A DNA stretch of 64,000 bases from positions 1 through 64,000 of the forward strand of contig NZ_FCON02000029.1 in NCBI RefSeq assembly GCF_001544535.1. Direction: 5' to 3'. This document shows, in pieces, positions 1 to 8,515 of this stretch. The notes under the pieces were generated by a model. The model was not told the origin of the DNA. It did no database searches and saw nothing but the letters and a program-made list of their open reading frames with translations. The stretch comes from Caballeronia choica (GTDB lineage Bacteria; Pseudomonadota; Gammaproteobacteria; Burkholderiales; Burkholderiaceae). The first letter of the stretch is position 1. Every line of letters begins with the position of its first letter. The position numbers and the translations under genes are program-made.

Positions 1-1
1 G

Positions 2-175
2 ACCGAAGCCGAGACGCCCATCGCCAAGACGCACTCGACCGAAGCCGACACGCCCATCGCCAAGACGCACTCGACCGCGACCGACGCGCCCCTCGCCGAG
101 ACGCGCTCGACCGAAGCGGAAGCGCCCGTCACCAAGGCTCAATCGACCGAGACCGACGCGCCCGAAATGCACTCG
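2..175 (+). repeat. 36-bp tandem coding repeats (12-aa units)
   Basis: Units begin at 2, 38, 74, 110 and 146; the last is shortened to 30 bp. Units 1 and 2 differ at one base of 36, and later units are progressively diverged. The translated unit is roughly T-E-A-E-T-P-I-A-K-T-H-S. The array probably extends left of the window. Near-identity of the first two units points to recent duplication, so copy number may vary between strains. Confidence 0.8.
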
Positions 176-1381
176 ACCGAAGCCGAAACCGACGCCCCAT
201 TCCCGCGATCATTTTCGAACGAAGGCACGAAGGACGCCTTCGGCACACCGACGCAAGCCGAGTCGCTCACAAAGACTCACGAAACCGCCGCTCCCACCGA
301 ATCCGCGTTCGAATCCTTCGGCAAACCGCACACGAAGTCCTTCGTCGAAATCGCCCCCGCAGCCGACGAGGAAACCGTCTTCACGCCGTTCGCCGATCGC
401 GTTGCTGACGACGCAACCCGAAACGACACGCCAGCCGAACCCGCGGCACATGCGGAAACCGCCGCTCCGATGGAGACGCGCGTCGAGCCATCGCTGGATA
501 CCTCAACGGCGACGCCCGCCGGGATGCGCGTCGAGCCGTTCGTCGGCCCTTCCGAGGAAGCGAGCCGCAAGCGCTTCGTGCGTGCGCGCACCGGTCCTCT
601 CGCCGACCATACGCCCAACGCAGAAGCGGAAACAGAAGCCACGCAATTCGGAGACACGCACACCGAACCTCCCGGCGACGCTCGCAACGAACCATTCGTC
701 GGTCCGACGCAGCGCGCGCCGAACGTGCCGCCCACGCCGCCCCGCACATCGACGCAATCCGCCCTGCCCGCGTCGGCGGCAAGCGGCGCGTGGCCATCCG
801 ATCCCGAACCGCGCTTCGGCGCCCCTGGATACCCGCCCCGCCCCAACGGCGAGGCTGAACCGTTCCCGCCCCTGTCCGGGACGCGTAGCCCGCTGCCATC
901 GCCCGCGGTCCTGAAGATCGCCGGGCGCGTCATCGCTGCGCTGCTCGCGATCACGCTCCTGCTGCAACTGGCGTGGTGGCAACGCGAAACGGTGATCGTC
1001 TACTTCCCGCATGCGCAGTCGCTTTACGCCAGCGCATGCGAGACGCTCGGCTGCAACGTCACGCCGCCGCGCGACATCGACGGCCTGCAGATCGAGAACT
1101 CGGGTCTCCGGCAAGTCGATGGAGCGCACAAGCTCGAACTCAGGCTGTCGCTGCGCAACCGGTACGATGTCGCGCTCGCGTATCCGGCGCTCGAACTCAC
1201 GCTGCTCGACGACAAGAACAACGTCGCGATCCGCCGCGTGCTTTGGCCGCAGGATTACGCCCGCCCGCATACGATATTCGCGAACGGCCTCGCGCCGCGC
1301 AGCACGCAACCCGTGATCGTGCGCCTCGACACGGGCGACGTCGTCGCTGCGAACTATCGCGTGCAGGTTTTCTATCCGTGA
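2..1381 (+). CDS. DUF3426 domain protein, 5'-truncated by window edge
   Basis: The reading frame is open from base 2, so the true start lies left of the window; the first internal ATG is at 167. About 300 visible residues are a Glu/Ala/Thr/Pro-rich, low-complexity linker. It opens with degenerate 12-residue repeats (TEAETPIAKTHS type; the first two copies differ at one base). One membrane segment follows (VIAALLAITLLLQLAWW, around 913-975), then a C-terminal DUF3426 domain ending in YRVQVFYP. In this family the N-terminus usually carries a small MJ0042 zinc ribbon, which would lie outside the window. The architecture suggests an inner-membrane protein with a folded domain beyond the membrane. 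Its molecular function is not established. The family assignment is by recognition of the C-terminal domain. Confidence 0.82.
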   Translation, partial: TEAETPIAKTHSTEADTPIAKTHSTATDAPLAETRSTEAEAPVTKAQSTETDAPEMHSTEAETDAPFPRSFSNEGTKDAFGTPTQAESLTKTHETAAPTESAFESFGKPHTKSFVEIAPAADEETVFTPFADRVADDATRNDTPAEPAAHAETAAPMETRVEPSLDTSTATPAGMRVEPFVGPSEEASRKRFVRARTGPLADHTPNAEAETEATQFGDTHTEPPGDARNEPFVGPTQRAPNVPPTPPRTSTQSALPASAASGAWPSDPEPRFGAPGYPPRPNGEAEPFPPLSGTRSPLPSPAVLKIAGRVIAALLAITLLLQLAWWQRETVIVYFPHAQSLYASACETLGCNVTPPRDIDGLQIENSGLRQVDGAHKLELRLSLRNRYDVALAYPALELTLLDDKNNVAIRRVLWPQDYARPHTIFANGLAPRSTQPVIVRLDTGDVVAANYRVQVFYP

Positions 1382-1493
1382 CGTCCGCGACACGTTCACG
1401 GCCTCGCCACATGCATCGTTTTTCTCCCCTGCGCGCGTCCGGCCCGGACGCGCGCTTATCCTTTGAACATCTGACGCAATCCAGGAGCGCAAC

Positions 1494-1994
1494 ATGAGTC
1501 AAGTCACCCTCGGCGGCAACCCGATCGACGTTGCCGGCACGTTCCCCTCGGCAGGACAGCAGGCGCCCGAGTTCACGCTCGTCGGCGCCGATCTCGGCGA
1601 TCTGAAGCTCGCCAACTTCGCCGGCAAGCGCAAGGTGCTGAACATCGTACCGAGCCTCGACACGCCGACCTGCGCCACGTCGACGCGCAAATTCAACGAA
1701 GCCGCCGGCAAGCTCGACAACACGGCGGTCGTGGTCGTTTCCGGCGACCTGCCGTTCGCGGCCAAGCGCTTCTGCGTGACGGAAGGTCTGGAGAACGTCG
1801 TGACGGCATCGACGTTCCGCGGCACTGACTTCGCGAAGGCCTACGGCGTCGACGTGACGAGCGGGCCGCTGAAGGGCCTGACGGCGCGCGCCGTCGTCGT
1901 GATCGACGCGAACGACAAGGTGCTGTATTCCGAGCTCGTGTCCGAGATCAAGGACGAGCCGAACTATGACGCGGCGCTCGCTGCACTGAAGTAA
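1494..1994 (+). CDS. tpx: Thiol peroxidase (Tpx)
   Basis: A 166-residue protein of the atypical 2-Cys peroxiredoxin family that reduces peroxides with thioredoxin. The peroxidatic cysteine is C60 in the motif PSLDTPTC. The resolving cysteine is C94 in FCVTEG, matching the C61/C95 pair of the E. coli enzyme. The length is that of the family. The ATG at 1494 follows an AGGAGC ribosome-binding site. A GC-rich hairpin (2005-2013 pairing with 2018-2026) follows the stop codon but lacks a T-tract. Confidence 0.96.
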   Translation: MSQVTLGGNPIDVAGTFPSAGQQAPEFTLVGADLGDLKLANFAGKRKVLNIVPSLDTPTCATSTRKFNEAAGKLDNTAVVVVSGDLPFAAKRFCVTEGLENVVTASTFRGTDFAKAYGVDVTSGPLKGLTARAVVVIDANDKVLYSELVSEIKDEPNYDAALAALK

Positions 1995-2114
1995 ACACAC
2001 GCAACGCGGGCCGCTCGCGGCCCGCGCATTCATCAGGCGGTGACCGGGCCTTCGCGCCGCCGCGTGATGAATGCGCAATTCCTTCTCACCGACTCGATTC
2101 AAAGGACGTTTGCC

Positions 2115-3053
2115 TTGGCTACGCTCATCTGCGGCTCGCTCGCCTACGACAACATCATGACTTTCCAGGGCCGCTTCGGCGACCACATCCTGCCGGACCA
2201 GGTACACATGCTGAACATCAGCTTCCTGGTGCCGACGATGCGCCGCAACTTCGGCGGCTGCGCGGGCAACATCGCGTACGCGCTGAAGCTGCTCGGCGGC
2301 GACGCGAAGATCATGGCGACACTCGGCGAAGCCGACGCGCAGCTCTATCTCGATCGTCTCGATGCACTCGGTTTGTCGAAGGAATACGTGCGCGTGCTGC
2401 CCGACCAGCATTCGGCACAGTGCTTCATCACGACCGACCTCGGGAACAACCAGATCACCGCGTTCCACCCGGGCGCGATGATGGAATCGCACCTGAACCG
2501 CGCGGACCAGACGAGCGGCATCACGCTCGGCATCGTCGCGCCCGACGGCGCCGACGGCATGCGCCAGCACGCGGAGCAGTTCGCTTCGGCGGGCGTGCCG
2601 TTCGTGTTCGATCCAGGTCAGGGCCTGCCGATTCTCGAAGGTGTGGAGCTTCGTCACATGATTGAACTTGCCTCCTACGTGGCGGTCAACGATTACGAAG
2701 CCAAGTTGTTGAGCAACAAGACCGGTTGGTCGACCGAGGACATCGCGGGCCGCGTCAAGGCGCTGGTCGTGACGCGCGGTGAACAAGGCGCGCAGATTCA
2801 TCATGAGCAGGGCATCGAGGAAATTCCGGTCGTGAAGGCGCGACAGGTCGTCGATCCGACCGGTTGCGGCGACGCGTTCCGGGGCGGCTTGCTGTATGGA
2901 ATCGAAAACAAGCTTGGCTGGGAGAAGACCGGTCGTCTTGCCAGCCTGATGGGTTCGCTGAAAATCGAGCATCAGGGGCCGCAGACTTACGCGCCGACGC
3001 GCACCGAAATCGAAGAACGTTTCAAGCAGGCATTCGGAAGCAGCCTGTCGTAA
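2115..3053 (+). CDS. PfkB-family carbohydrate/nucleoside kinase
   Basis: A ribokinase-fold ATP-dependent kinase of 312 residues. The N-terminal signature is GGCAGNIAYALKLLGGDA. The C-terminal PfkB signature is DPTGCGDAF, with the catalytic base at D253. The substrate is not decided by sequence; sugar or adenosine-like nucleoside are both possible. I chose the TTG at 2115 because AAAGGA lies at 2101-2106 and the protein then begins directly with the conserved strand ATLICGSLAYD. Upstream in-frame starts at 2040 (GTG) and 2067 (ATG) would add unconserved residues. The lipoprotein gene follows 16 bp after the stop, so the two are probably co-transcribed. Confidence 0.88.
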   Translation: MATLICGSLAYDNIMTFQGRFGDHILPDQVHMLNISFLVPTMRRNFGGCAGNIAYALKLLGGDAKIMATLGEADAQLYLDRLDALGLSKEYVRVLPDQHSAQCFITTDLGNNQITAFHPGAMMESHLNRADQTSGITLGIVAPDGADGMRQHAEQFASAGVPFVFDPGQGLPILEGVELRHMIELASYVAVNDYEAKLLSNKTGWSTEDIAGRVKALVVTRGEQGAQIHHEQGIEEIPVVKARQVVDPTGCGDAFRGGLLYGIENKLGWEKTGRLASLMGSLKIEHQGPQTYAPTRTEIEERFKQAFGSSLS

Positions 3054-3069
3054 TGAGTGGAGCAAGGGA

Positions 3070-3546
3070 ATGAGAAACATCAGTCGTATCGTGCTGACAG
3101 CAGCGCTCGTCAGCTCAGTGGCGATGTCGGGCTGCGCCTATAACAGCAGTTCGCCGGACGTCTATACGGCATCGCAGGCGCAGCGCGAAGAGACGGTACG
3201 CATGGCCACGGTCGAAAGCGTGCGCGGCGTGAAGATCAGCTCGAACAACGGCCAGCCGAGCGGCCTGGGCGCGATCGGCGGCGGCGCGCTCGGCGCGGTG
3301 GCCGGCAGCACGATCGGCGGCGGAACGGGGTCGATCCTGACCGGGATCGTCGGCGGTCTCGTGGGCGCGGTGGCAGGCAACGCGGTGGAGAACACCGCTG
3401 CGGTGAAGAACGGCCTCGAGATCACCGTGCGGCTCGATAACGGCGACATGCGCGCCATCACCCAAACGTCGACCGGAGAAGTGTTCCAGGCGGGCGAACG
3501 CGTTCGCCTGCTGTCGAGCGGCGGCGTGACGCGCGTCACGCACTGA
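3070..3546 (+). CDS. Glycine-zipper outer-membrane lipoprotein (SlyB/Pcp type)
   Basis: A 158-residue predicted lipoprotein. The signal peptide ends in a lipobox (VAMSGC, acylated C22). Residues about 60-100 form a glycine-zipper stretch (GAIGGGALGAVAGSTIGGG and a second copy) typical of 2TM glycine-zipper proteins. The C-terminal part is beta-rich and resembles the SlyB/PcP outer-membrane lipoproteins. Its likely role is in envelope integrity; the exact function is unknown. It lies 16 bp after the PfkB gene and is closed by a strong terminator. Confidence 0.88.
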   Translation: MRNISRIVLTAALVSSVAMSGCAYNSSSPDVYTASQAQREETVRMATVESVRGVKISSNNGQPSGLGAIGGGALGAVAGSTIGGGTGSILTGIVGGLVGAVAGNAVENTAAVKNGLEITVRLDNGDMRAITQTSTGEVFQAGERVRLLSSGGVTRVTH

Positions 3547-3585
3547 GCGAACGAAAACGCGCGGATGTCGATCGACGTCCGCCTC

Positions 3586-3620
3586 AAGCGCATGCATCGA
3601 AGGAGGCATGCGCTTTTTTT
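3586..3620 (+). terminator. Rho-independent terminator after glycine-zipper gene
   Basis: The arm AAGCGCATGC (3586-3595) pairs perfectly with GCATGCGCTT (3606-3615) and is followed by a run of seven T residues. Confidence 0.9.
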
Positions 3621-3641
3621 CGCCCGCACGCGACGCTCATG

Positions 3642-3679
3642 AAAAACCCGCCGCTGACATCGGCCAGCGGCGGGTTTTG
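3642..3679. terminator. Bidirectional terminator between convergent genes
   Basis: A stem of AAACCCGCCGCTG with CAGCGGCGGGTTTT, with A residues on the left and T residues on the right, so it can work on both strands. It lies between the plus-strand lipoprotein gene and the minus-strand H1-like gene, whose stop is at 3767. Confidence 0.8.
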
Positions 3680-3766
3680 ACCGGGTAGCACTACCCGGTC
3701 GCGAGACACATCGAGTGTGTCGAAGTACTGCGCTCGGTGCTTGGCTCCTGGCGCTTGCGCGCGAAC

Positions 3767-4474
3767 TTACGGACGGCTGCCCGTCGGAAACGGCCATGCA
3801 GCAGCCGGGTTCAGCGCCGTCTTGACCGCCGAAGCCGGAGCTGGAGCTGCCGGAGTCGTCGCGGTGGTTGCCGGAGCTGCAGCGGTGCTCTTCTTCGCGG
3901 GGACAGCCTTCTTGACCGCAGCCTTTTTCGTGGCCGGGGCGGAAGTTTTCTTGGCAGCGGGCGGAGCAGCACTTTTGGTGGCAGCGGGTGCCGCAGCCTT
4001 TTTCGCAGCGGGCGCTTTCTTGGCAGCAGGGGCAGCCTTCTTGGCAGCAGGCGCCTTTTTCGCGGCAGCCTTCTTGGCGGGGGCCTTTTTGGCAGCAGCC
4101 TTTTTGGCAGGCGCGGCTTTCTTCGCCGCGGCCTTCTTGGCGGGCGCCTTCTTCGCAGCAGCCTTCTTCGCCGGCGCCTTCTTCGCGGCTACCTTCTTGG
4201 CGGCAACTTTCTTCGCCGCGGCCTTTTTCGCCGGCGCCTTCTTCGCGGCTACTTTCTTCGCGGCCGCTTTCTTCGCCGGTGCCTTCTTGGCTGCCACCTT
4301 CTTCACTGCGACTTTCTTCGCAGCGGCCTTCTTCGCCGGTGCTGCCTTCTTCGCGGCTACCTTCTTCGCCGGAGCGGCCTTCTTTGCCGCGGTTGCCTTC
4401 TTGGCGGCCGTCTTCTTCACGGCCGGTTTTGCTGCAGCCTTCTTGGCAGCGGGTTTTTTCTTGGCAAGTGCCAT
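3767..4474 (-). CDS. Histone H1-like DNA-binding protein
   Basis: A 235-residue protein made almost entirely of Lys/Ala/Pro repeats (PAKKAAAKK type), with a short C-terminal tail ending FPTGSRP. Such H1-like proteins in beta-proteobacteria are thought to bind and compact DNA through charge. There is no globular domain. Two ATGs are adjacent (4477 and 4474). The AAGGAG site is better spaced for the second, giving [12 protein letters not shown]. Repeat number is expected to vary because the coding DNA is itself repetitive. Opposite-strand frames here are low-complexity shadows. Confidence 0.88.
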   Translation of the reverse strand: MALAKKKPAAKKAAAKPAVKKTAAKKATAAKKAAPAKKVAAKKAAPAKKAAAKKVAVKKVAAKKAPAKKAAAKKVAAKKAPAKKAAAKKVAAKKVAAKKAPAKKAAAKKAPAKKAAAKKAAPAKKAAAKKAPAKKAAAKKAPAAKKAAPAAKKAPAAKKAAAPAATKSAAPPAAKKTSAPATKKAAVKKAVPAKKSTAAAPATTATTPAAPAPASAVKTALNPAAAWPFPTGSRP

Positions 4475-4919
4475 CATTTTCTCCTTCAGGTTTCGGATGA
4501 GAGTCAGTTCAAACAACACCCTTCGTCAAAACCCGCTTCCCGCATGCACGTCTCACGGCGCACGCTACGAAGCGGATTATTCATCGGCGTACGCTGATGG
4601 AGCCCGCTTACGCTAATGAATACGGCAAGGCGCGCCGTGCCCCGAGGCACCGCGCGCCAAATTGAGTCGACACCAAAAACCGGTGCCGGCAATCGCTTGA
4701 TCGAACCGGCGGCGAGGCCGCCGGCGTTTTCCGGGGGGAAGTTTGCCCGTCCCACTGAAGGGTTCGCAAAACGCCTGTCATCTTTTTGGGCCGCTAAGCC
4801 ACAAGGCGCACTTTGCATCAGGCGACCGTTCTCCTAAACCTTGACTGCAGATGCTCGCGTTGGTCGCGGCGGCACCTGCATCCCATCGATTTCCGTCTGC
4901 AACACGTCCTGGCTCGTTG
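4475..4919. other. 445-bp intergenic region upstream of H1-like gene
   Basis: No convincing gene. It holds a near-perfect 18-bp palindrome (4582-4599, CATCGGCGTACGCTGATG) and a wider imperfect inverted repeat around it (about 4578-4591 with 4609-4622), possibly an operator for the H1-like gene. A GC-rich hairpin lies at 4706-4713 / 4717-4724. The right end is the 3' flank of nrdB. Short frames on both strands have no recognisable protein features. Confidence 0.5.
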
Positions 4920-6155
4920 TTATTCCCAGGTCAGCGCGCCGCCCGTTTGGTAATCAATCACGCGTGTCTCGAAGAAGTTGCGTTCCTTCTTCAAGTCGAT
5001 CATCTCGCTCATCCACGGGAACGGGTTTTCCTCGTTCGGGTAGAGCGGGTCGAGGCCGATCTGCTGGCAACGACGATTGCAGATGAAGCGCAGGTAGCTC
5101 TTGAACATCGACGCGTTCAGGCCGAGCACCCCGCGCGGCATGGTGTCTTCAGCGTAGCGATATTCGAGTTCGACTGCCTGCTTGAAAATCTCGCGAATCT
5201 CTGCGCGGAACTCCGGCGTCCACAGTTGCGGTTCTTCCAGCTTGATCTGGTTGATCAGGTCGATGCCGAAGTTGCAGTGCATCGACTCGTCGCGCAGGAT
5301 GTACTGGTACTGCTCCGCTGCGCCCGTCATCTTGTTCTGGCGACCCAGCGCCAGAATCTGCGTAAAGCCGACGTAGAAGAACAGGCCTTCCATCACGCAA
5401 GCGAACACGATCAACGACTTCAGCAATTTCTGGTCCGCTTCGAGCGTGCCGGTGGTGAAGGCGGGATCGGTGAGCGTCTGGATGAACGGAATCAGGAACT
5501 CGTCCTTCGCGCGGATCGAGTCGACCTCGTGATACGCGTTGAAGATTTCGCTCTCGTCGAGACCGAGCGACTCGACGATGTACTGGTACGCGTGCGTGTG
5601 GATCGCCTCTTCGAAGGCCTGGCGCAGCAGGAACTGGCGGCACTCCGGCGCGGTGATGTGGCGATACGTGCCGAGCACGATGTTGTTTGCGGCGAGCGAG
5701 TCGGCCGTGACGAAGAAGCCGAGATTGCGCTTCACGATGCGGCGCTCGTCATCCGACAGGCCGTTGGGGTCCTTCCACAGGGCGATGTCTCGCGACATGT
5801 TCACTTCCTGCGGCATCCAGTGGTTGGCGCAGCCCGCCAGATACTTTTCCCACGCCCATTTGTACTTGAACGGCACGAGCTGGTTGACGTCGGTCTTGCC
5901 GTTGATGATGCGCTTGTCGGCGACGTTCACGCGCGCTTCGCTCGCGGCCGCGATGGCGCCGGCGGAGGCCGCTGCGGGAGCGACGAAGTCGTTCGAGAAG
6001 ATGTTGCTTGCGGACGAAGTATGTTGAGCAACCTGATGAGTGGCACGCGATGCTTCTTGCATGCCGGCAACCGTACCCGCGGCGTTGCGCAACACGTTGT
6101 GTTGCGAAGCGCTCGACGGAGCTACGGCAGTGGTCTCGTCATCCCAGTTGAGCAT
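4920..6155 (-). CDS. nrdB: Ribonucleotide reductase class I subunit beta (NrdB)
   Basis: The radical-generating subunit of class I ribonucleotide reductase, 411 residues. Metal ligands can be placed at D152 (TADSL), E183 and H186 (EEAIHTHAY), E256 (VMEG), and E290 and H293 (RDESMH). The radical tyrosine is Y190 in the E-x-x-H-x-x-x-Y pattern. The sequence around these sites resembles the chlamydial R2 subgroup more than E. coli NrdB, yet it keeps Asp and Tyr where, as I recall, Chlamydia has Glu and Phe. The N-terminal 70 residues are Ala/Ser-rich and poorly conserved. It partners with NrdA, encoded 8 kb away. Transcription probably starts near 6682, giving a leader of about 530 nt. Confidence 0.96.
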   Translation of the reverse strand: MLNWDDETTAVAPSSASQHNVLRNAAGTVAGMQEASRATHQVAQHTSSASNIFSNDFVAPAAASAGAIAAASEARVNVADKRIINGKTDVNQLVPFKYKWAWEKYLAGCANHWMPQEVNMSRDIALWKDPNGLSDDERRIVKRNLGFFVTADSLAANNIVLGTYRHITAPECRQFLLRQAFEEAIHTHAYQYIVESLGLDESEIFNAYHEVDSIRAKDEFLIPFIQTLTDPAFTTGTLEADQKLLKSLIVFACVMEGLFFYVGFTQILALGRQNKMTGAAEQYQYILRDESMHCNFGIDLINQIKLEEPQLWTPEFRAEIREIFKQAVELEYRYAEDTMPRGVLGLNASMFKSYLRFICNRRCQQIGLDPLYPNEENPFPWMSEMIDLKKERNFFETRVIDYQTGGALTWE

Positions 6156-6192
6156 AAATTCTCACCATCAATTTAGATCGGTTTGTACCATC

Positions 6193-6227
6193 TTTTCATG
6201 AGCGATAAAAGAGCTTGCTCATGAAAA
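6193..6227 (-). promoter_or_regulatory. Hairpin in nrdB leader
   Basis: TTTTCATGAGC (6193-6203) is perfectly repeated in inverse as GCTCATGAAAA (6217-6227) with a 13-nt loop, 38-72 nt upstream of the nrdB start codon. No T-tract follows on the minus strand, so it is not an obvious terminator. It could influence translation or stability of the message. Confidence 0.55.
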
Positions 6228-6651
6228 TTCCTGTTTTGCGTTCGCGTTGCTACTTGCATACAACACTTTGCTCAACGCATCGTGTGTGAAGCCTCTCGCG
6301 ATGTGTGTTGCTGCTTGTTTGCTTGCTCGTTCGAAGGGCTCTTCATCGAGCTTGCTTCGCGGTTCATGCTTCTGCTTTGCGGTCTTGCGGCGTTGCGTCG
6401 AAGCGTGCGACGAGAGGCATCGAAAGCGCATCGGTGACGATGCGAGTGACTGGCGATTTGCTGCGCTTCGCTTCGTCGTTCGAGCTTCGCTTCCACGCTC
6501 GGCGAGCACGCGACGATCACGCGTTTCGAATCGGCCGACGCTGCCTGAAGCGTCCGCATCGATCTGCCGGAAGCGCCGTTCGATGCGGCCTGAAGGACCT
6601 TCGCATGGCGCTGATGCGTTGCCGGAGTTTAGCATCCGCGGTCTTGAAATT

Positions 6652-6699
6652 CCACTAAATGTTGTGGCGTCGGAGGACGTTGACCACAAGCTATAGTGG
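6652..6699 (-). promoter_or_regulatory. Paired NrdR-type boxes upstream of nrdB
   Basis: Two 16-bp dyads, CCACTAAATGTTGTGG (6652-6667) and CCACAAGCTATAGTGG (6684-6699), start 32 bp apart, about three helical turns. They match the form of NrdR boxes (ACAC-N8-GTGT-like). The upstream box covers the proposed -10 element at offset 6-11, exactly as in the nrdA promoter in this window. NrdR represses reductase genes in response to nucleotide levels. Confidence 0.78.
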
Positions 6700-6718
6700 G
6701 CCACGCCAAGCCCGCTAA
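6690..6718 (-). promoter_or_regulatory. Proposed nrdB promoter
   Basis: On the minus strand, -35 TTAGCG (6713-6718) and -10 TATAGC (6690-6695) are separated by 17 bp. The -35 match is weak. Support comes mainly from the overlap with the NrdR-type box. Confidence 0.55.
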
Positions 6719-6766
6719 TCCGCGCTTCCGGCACCGTGTCAAGCGCTGCGAGCGCCTCGAAGCGAG

Positions 6767-6979
6767 CTACCGCGCCCTCAACGGCTCGAGCAGCGAGCGC
6801 AGATTGTTGTGGTCGATCTCGTGCATGAGCGCGAGCAGCCGACCGAGTTGCCCTTGCGGAAAACCCTCACGCGCGAACCACGCGAGGTAGTTGCCGGGGA
6901 GGTCCGCGAGAAGCCTTCCCTTGAACTTTCCATAGGGCATCGTCTGCGTGACGAGGCGCTGCAAATCTTCCGGGTCCAT
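6767..6979 (-). CDS. DUF3820 family small protein
   Basis: A 70-residue protein (MDPEDLQRLVTQTMPYGKFK... ending LLEPLRAR) matching the DUF3820 family, which has been annotated as putative quorum-sensing-regulated virulence factors. No catalytic function is known to me. The conserved core is MPYGKFKGRLLADLPGNYLAWF. I chose the ATG at 6979, preceded by GAGG. The longer frame to 7108 adds unconserved residues and would overlap the divergent transporter promoter. The nrdB promoter lies just beyond its stop codon. Confidence 0.85.
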   Translation of the reverse strand: MDPEDLQRLVTQTMPYGKFKGRLLADLPGNYLAWFAREGFPQGQLGRLLALMHEIDHNNLRSLLEPLRAR

Positions 6980-7117
6980 GTCGTTCGATCCTCGTTGTCG
7001 GTGAGCGGCGCAGTATCGCCGATTCGGTGTCGCGTACTGTGGCCCATCCCTCAGCGGTTGCTCCACATCGATGCCATAATCGCCGCTCCCGCCTGCCGCG
7101 ATGTCCATCGATTCTCC

Positions 7118-8515
7118 ATGCCGCTCGCCATCAAAGCCTTCGTCGCCCCTCTCATCGTCGCGTGCGCGATGTTCATGGAAAGCGTCGATGCGAACGTCAT
7201 CGTCACCGCCATTCCCGAGATGGCCCGCGCCTTCGGCCGCGACCCCGTCACGCTGAAGATCGCGGTCACGAGCTACGTGCTCGGCCTCGGCGTGTTCATC
7301 CCGATCTGCGGCTGGGTCGCCGACCGCTTCGGCGCCCGCACCGTCTTTCGCACCGCCATCGGCGTGTTCGTCGTCGGGTCGCTGCTGTGCGCGGCATCCG
7401 GCTCACTCGCTACGTTTACGGTCGCGCGCTTCGTGCAGGGCGTCGGCGGCGCGATGATGGTGCCGGTCGGGCGCATCATCATCTTCCGCTCGGTGCGCCG
7501 CTCCGAGTTCATCCGCGCGATGAACTACCTGAGCGTCCCGGCGATGCTCGGCCCCGCCGTCGGGCCGCTGCTCGGCGGCTTCATCACGACCTACCTGCAC
7601 TGGCGCCTGATCTTCTTCATCAACATCCCGATCGGCATCGCGGGCATCTATCTGACGAACCGCTATATCGCGAACTCGCGCGAGGAACATCCGGGGCGGC
7701 TCGACTGGTTCGGCTTCTTTCTCTCGGCAAGCGGCGGCACGCTGCTCTTGCTCGGTCTCTCGCTGGTCGGCGGCGAGCTCATGCCGAACAGCGTCGCCGG
7801 CGCGATGTGCGCGGGCGGCGCGGTGATGGTCGTGCTCTACTGGCTGCACTCGCGACGCACCGAACGCCCGCTCCTCGACCTGCGCTTCTTTCGCGTGCCG
7901 ACCTTTCAGGCGAGCGTGCTCGGCGGATCGCTCTTTCGCATCGGACTCGGCGCGGTGCCGTTCCTGCTGCCGCTCGCGTTGCAGGAAGGGCTGCACATGA
8001 CGGCGTTCAAGTCCGGTTCGATCACGTGCGCGTCGGCGTTCGGCGGCATGTTCATGCGCTCGCTCGCGTCGCGCGTGCTGCATCGCTTCGGCTTCCGGCA
8101 CACGCTGATGGTCAACGCGGCGCTTTCCGGCCTCGCGATCGCAGCGTGCGGCATGTTCTTCCCGGGCACGCCGACGTGGGTGATCTGGACCGTCGTGCTG
8201 CTCGGCGGCTTCTTCCCTGCGTTGCAATTCACGAGCCTGAATTCGCTCGCGTATGCGGAAATCGAAACCCGCGATGTCGGCCGGGCGACGAGCCTCGCGA
8301 GTTTCATCCAGCAGGTGTCGCTGGGGCTCGGTGTGACCATCGCGGGGATCACGCTCGATATCTCGCAGAGCGTGCAAGGTCACGCGACGATCGTCTGGCC
8401 GGATTTCTGGCCGGCGTTTGTTGTCGTGGGCGCGTTCTCGTTTCTTTCGATTCCGGTGACGGCGAGGTTGTCGCGGGAGGCGGGGTCGGAGATTTCGCGG
8501 GGGACGCGAGGGTGA
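7118..8515 (+). CDS. MFS transporter, DHA2 (EmrB/QacA) type
   Basis: A 465-residue membrane protein with about 14 hydrophobic segments. The MFS motif A region is GWVADRFGARTVF, and the motif C-like stretch MLGPAVGPLLGG is typical of drug:proton antiporters. The start MPLAIKAFVAPLIVACAMFMESVDANVI puts the first helix at the N-terminus; the open frame to 6809 is mostly antisense to the DUF3820 gene. The acidic residues in helix 1 (ESVDANVI) are common in this family. The exported substrate is unknown. No membrane-fusion or regulator gene is adjacent, so it may act alone. Confidence 0.88.
   Translation: MPLAIKAFVAPLIVACAMFMESVDANVIVTAIPEMARAFGRDPVTLKIAVTSYVLGLGVFIPICGWVADRFGARTVFRTAIGVFVVGSLLCAASGSLATFTVARFVQGVGGAMMVPVGRIIIFRSVRRSEFIRAMNYLSVPAMLGPAVGPLLGGFITTYLHWRLIFFINIPIGIAGIYLTNRYIANSREEHPGRLDWFGFFLSASGGTLLLLGLSLVGGELMPNSVAGAMCAGGAVMVVLYWLHSRRTERPLLDLRFFRVPTFQASVLGGSLFRIGLGAVPFLLPLALQEGLHMTAFKSGSITCASAFGGMFMRSLASRVLHRFGFRHTLMVNAALSGLAIAACGMFFPGTPTWVIWTVVLLGGFFPALQFTSLNSLAYAEIETRDVGRATSLASFIQQVSLGLGVTIAGITLDISQSVQGHATIVWPDFWPAFVVVGAFSFLSIPVTARLSREAGSEISRGTRG

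Larger units (their letters stand above)
6156..6766. other. 611-bp nrdB leader and promoter region
   Basis: No supported gene. From right to left it holds a promoter overlapped by paired NrdR-type boxes (6652-6718), a long stretch rich in GAAGCGAAG/GCAAGC-like repeats on the minus strand, and an 11-bp inverted repeat close to the nrdB start. Minus-strand frames in this leader (for example about 6219-6635) are low-complexity and have no recognisable domain, so I do not call them. Confidence 0.6.

Noticed and set aside
3717-4616. Two long Ala/Phe-, Arg/Leu- or Ser-rich plus-strand frames across the H1-like gene
   Set aside because: They are translations of the complementary strand of the Lys/Ala repeats; the minus-strand protein has an AAGGAG site and a recognised family.
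6219-6635. Small protein encoded in the nrdB leader (minus strand)
   Set aside because: The frame is open but low-complexity, lacks a ribosome-binding site at its ATGs, and matches no domain.
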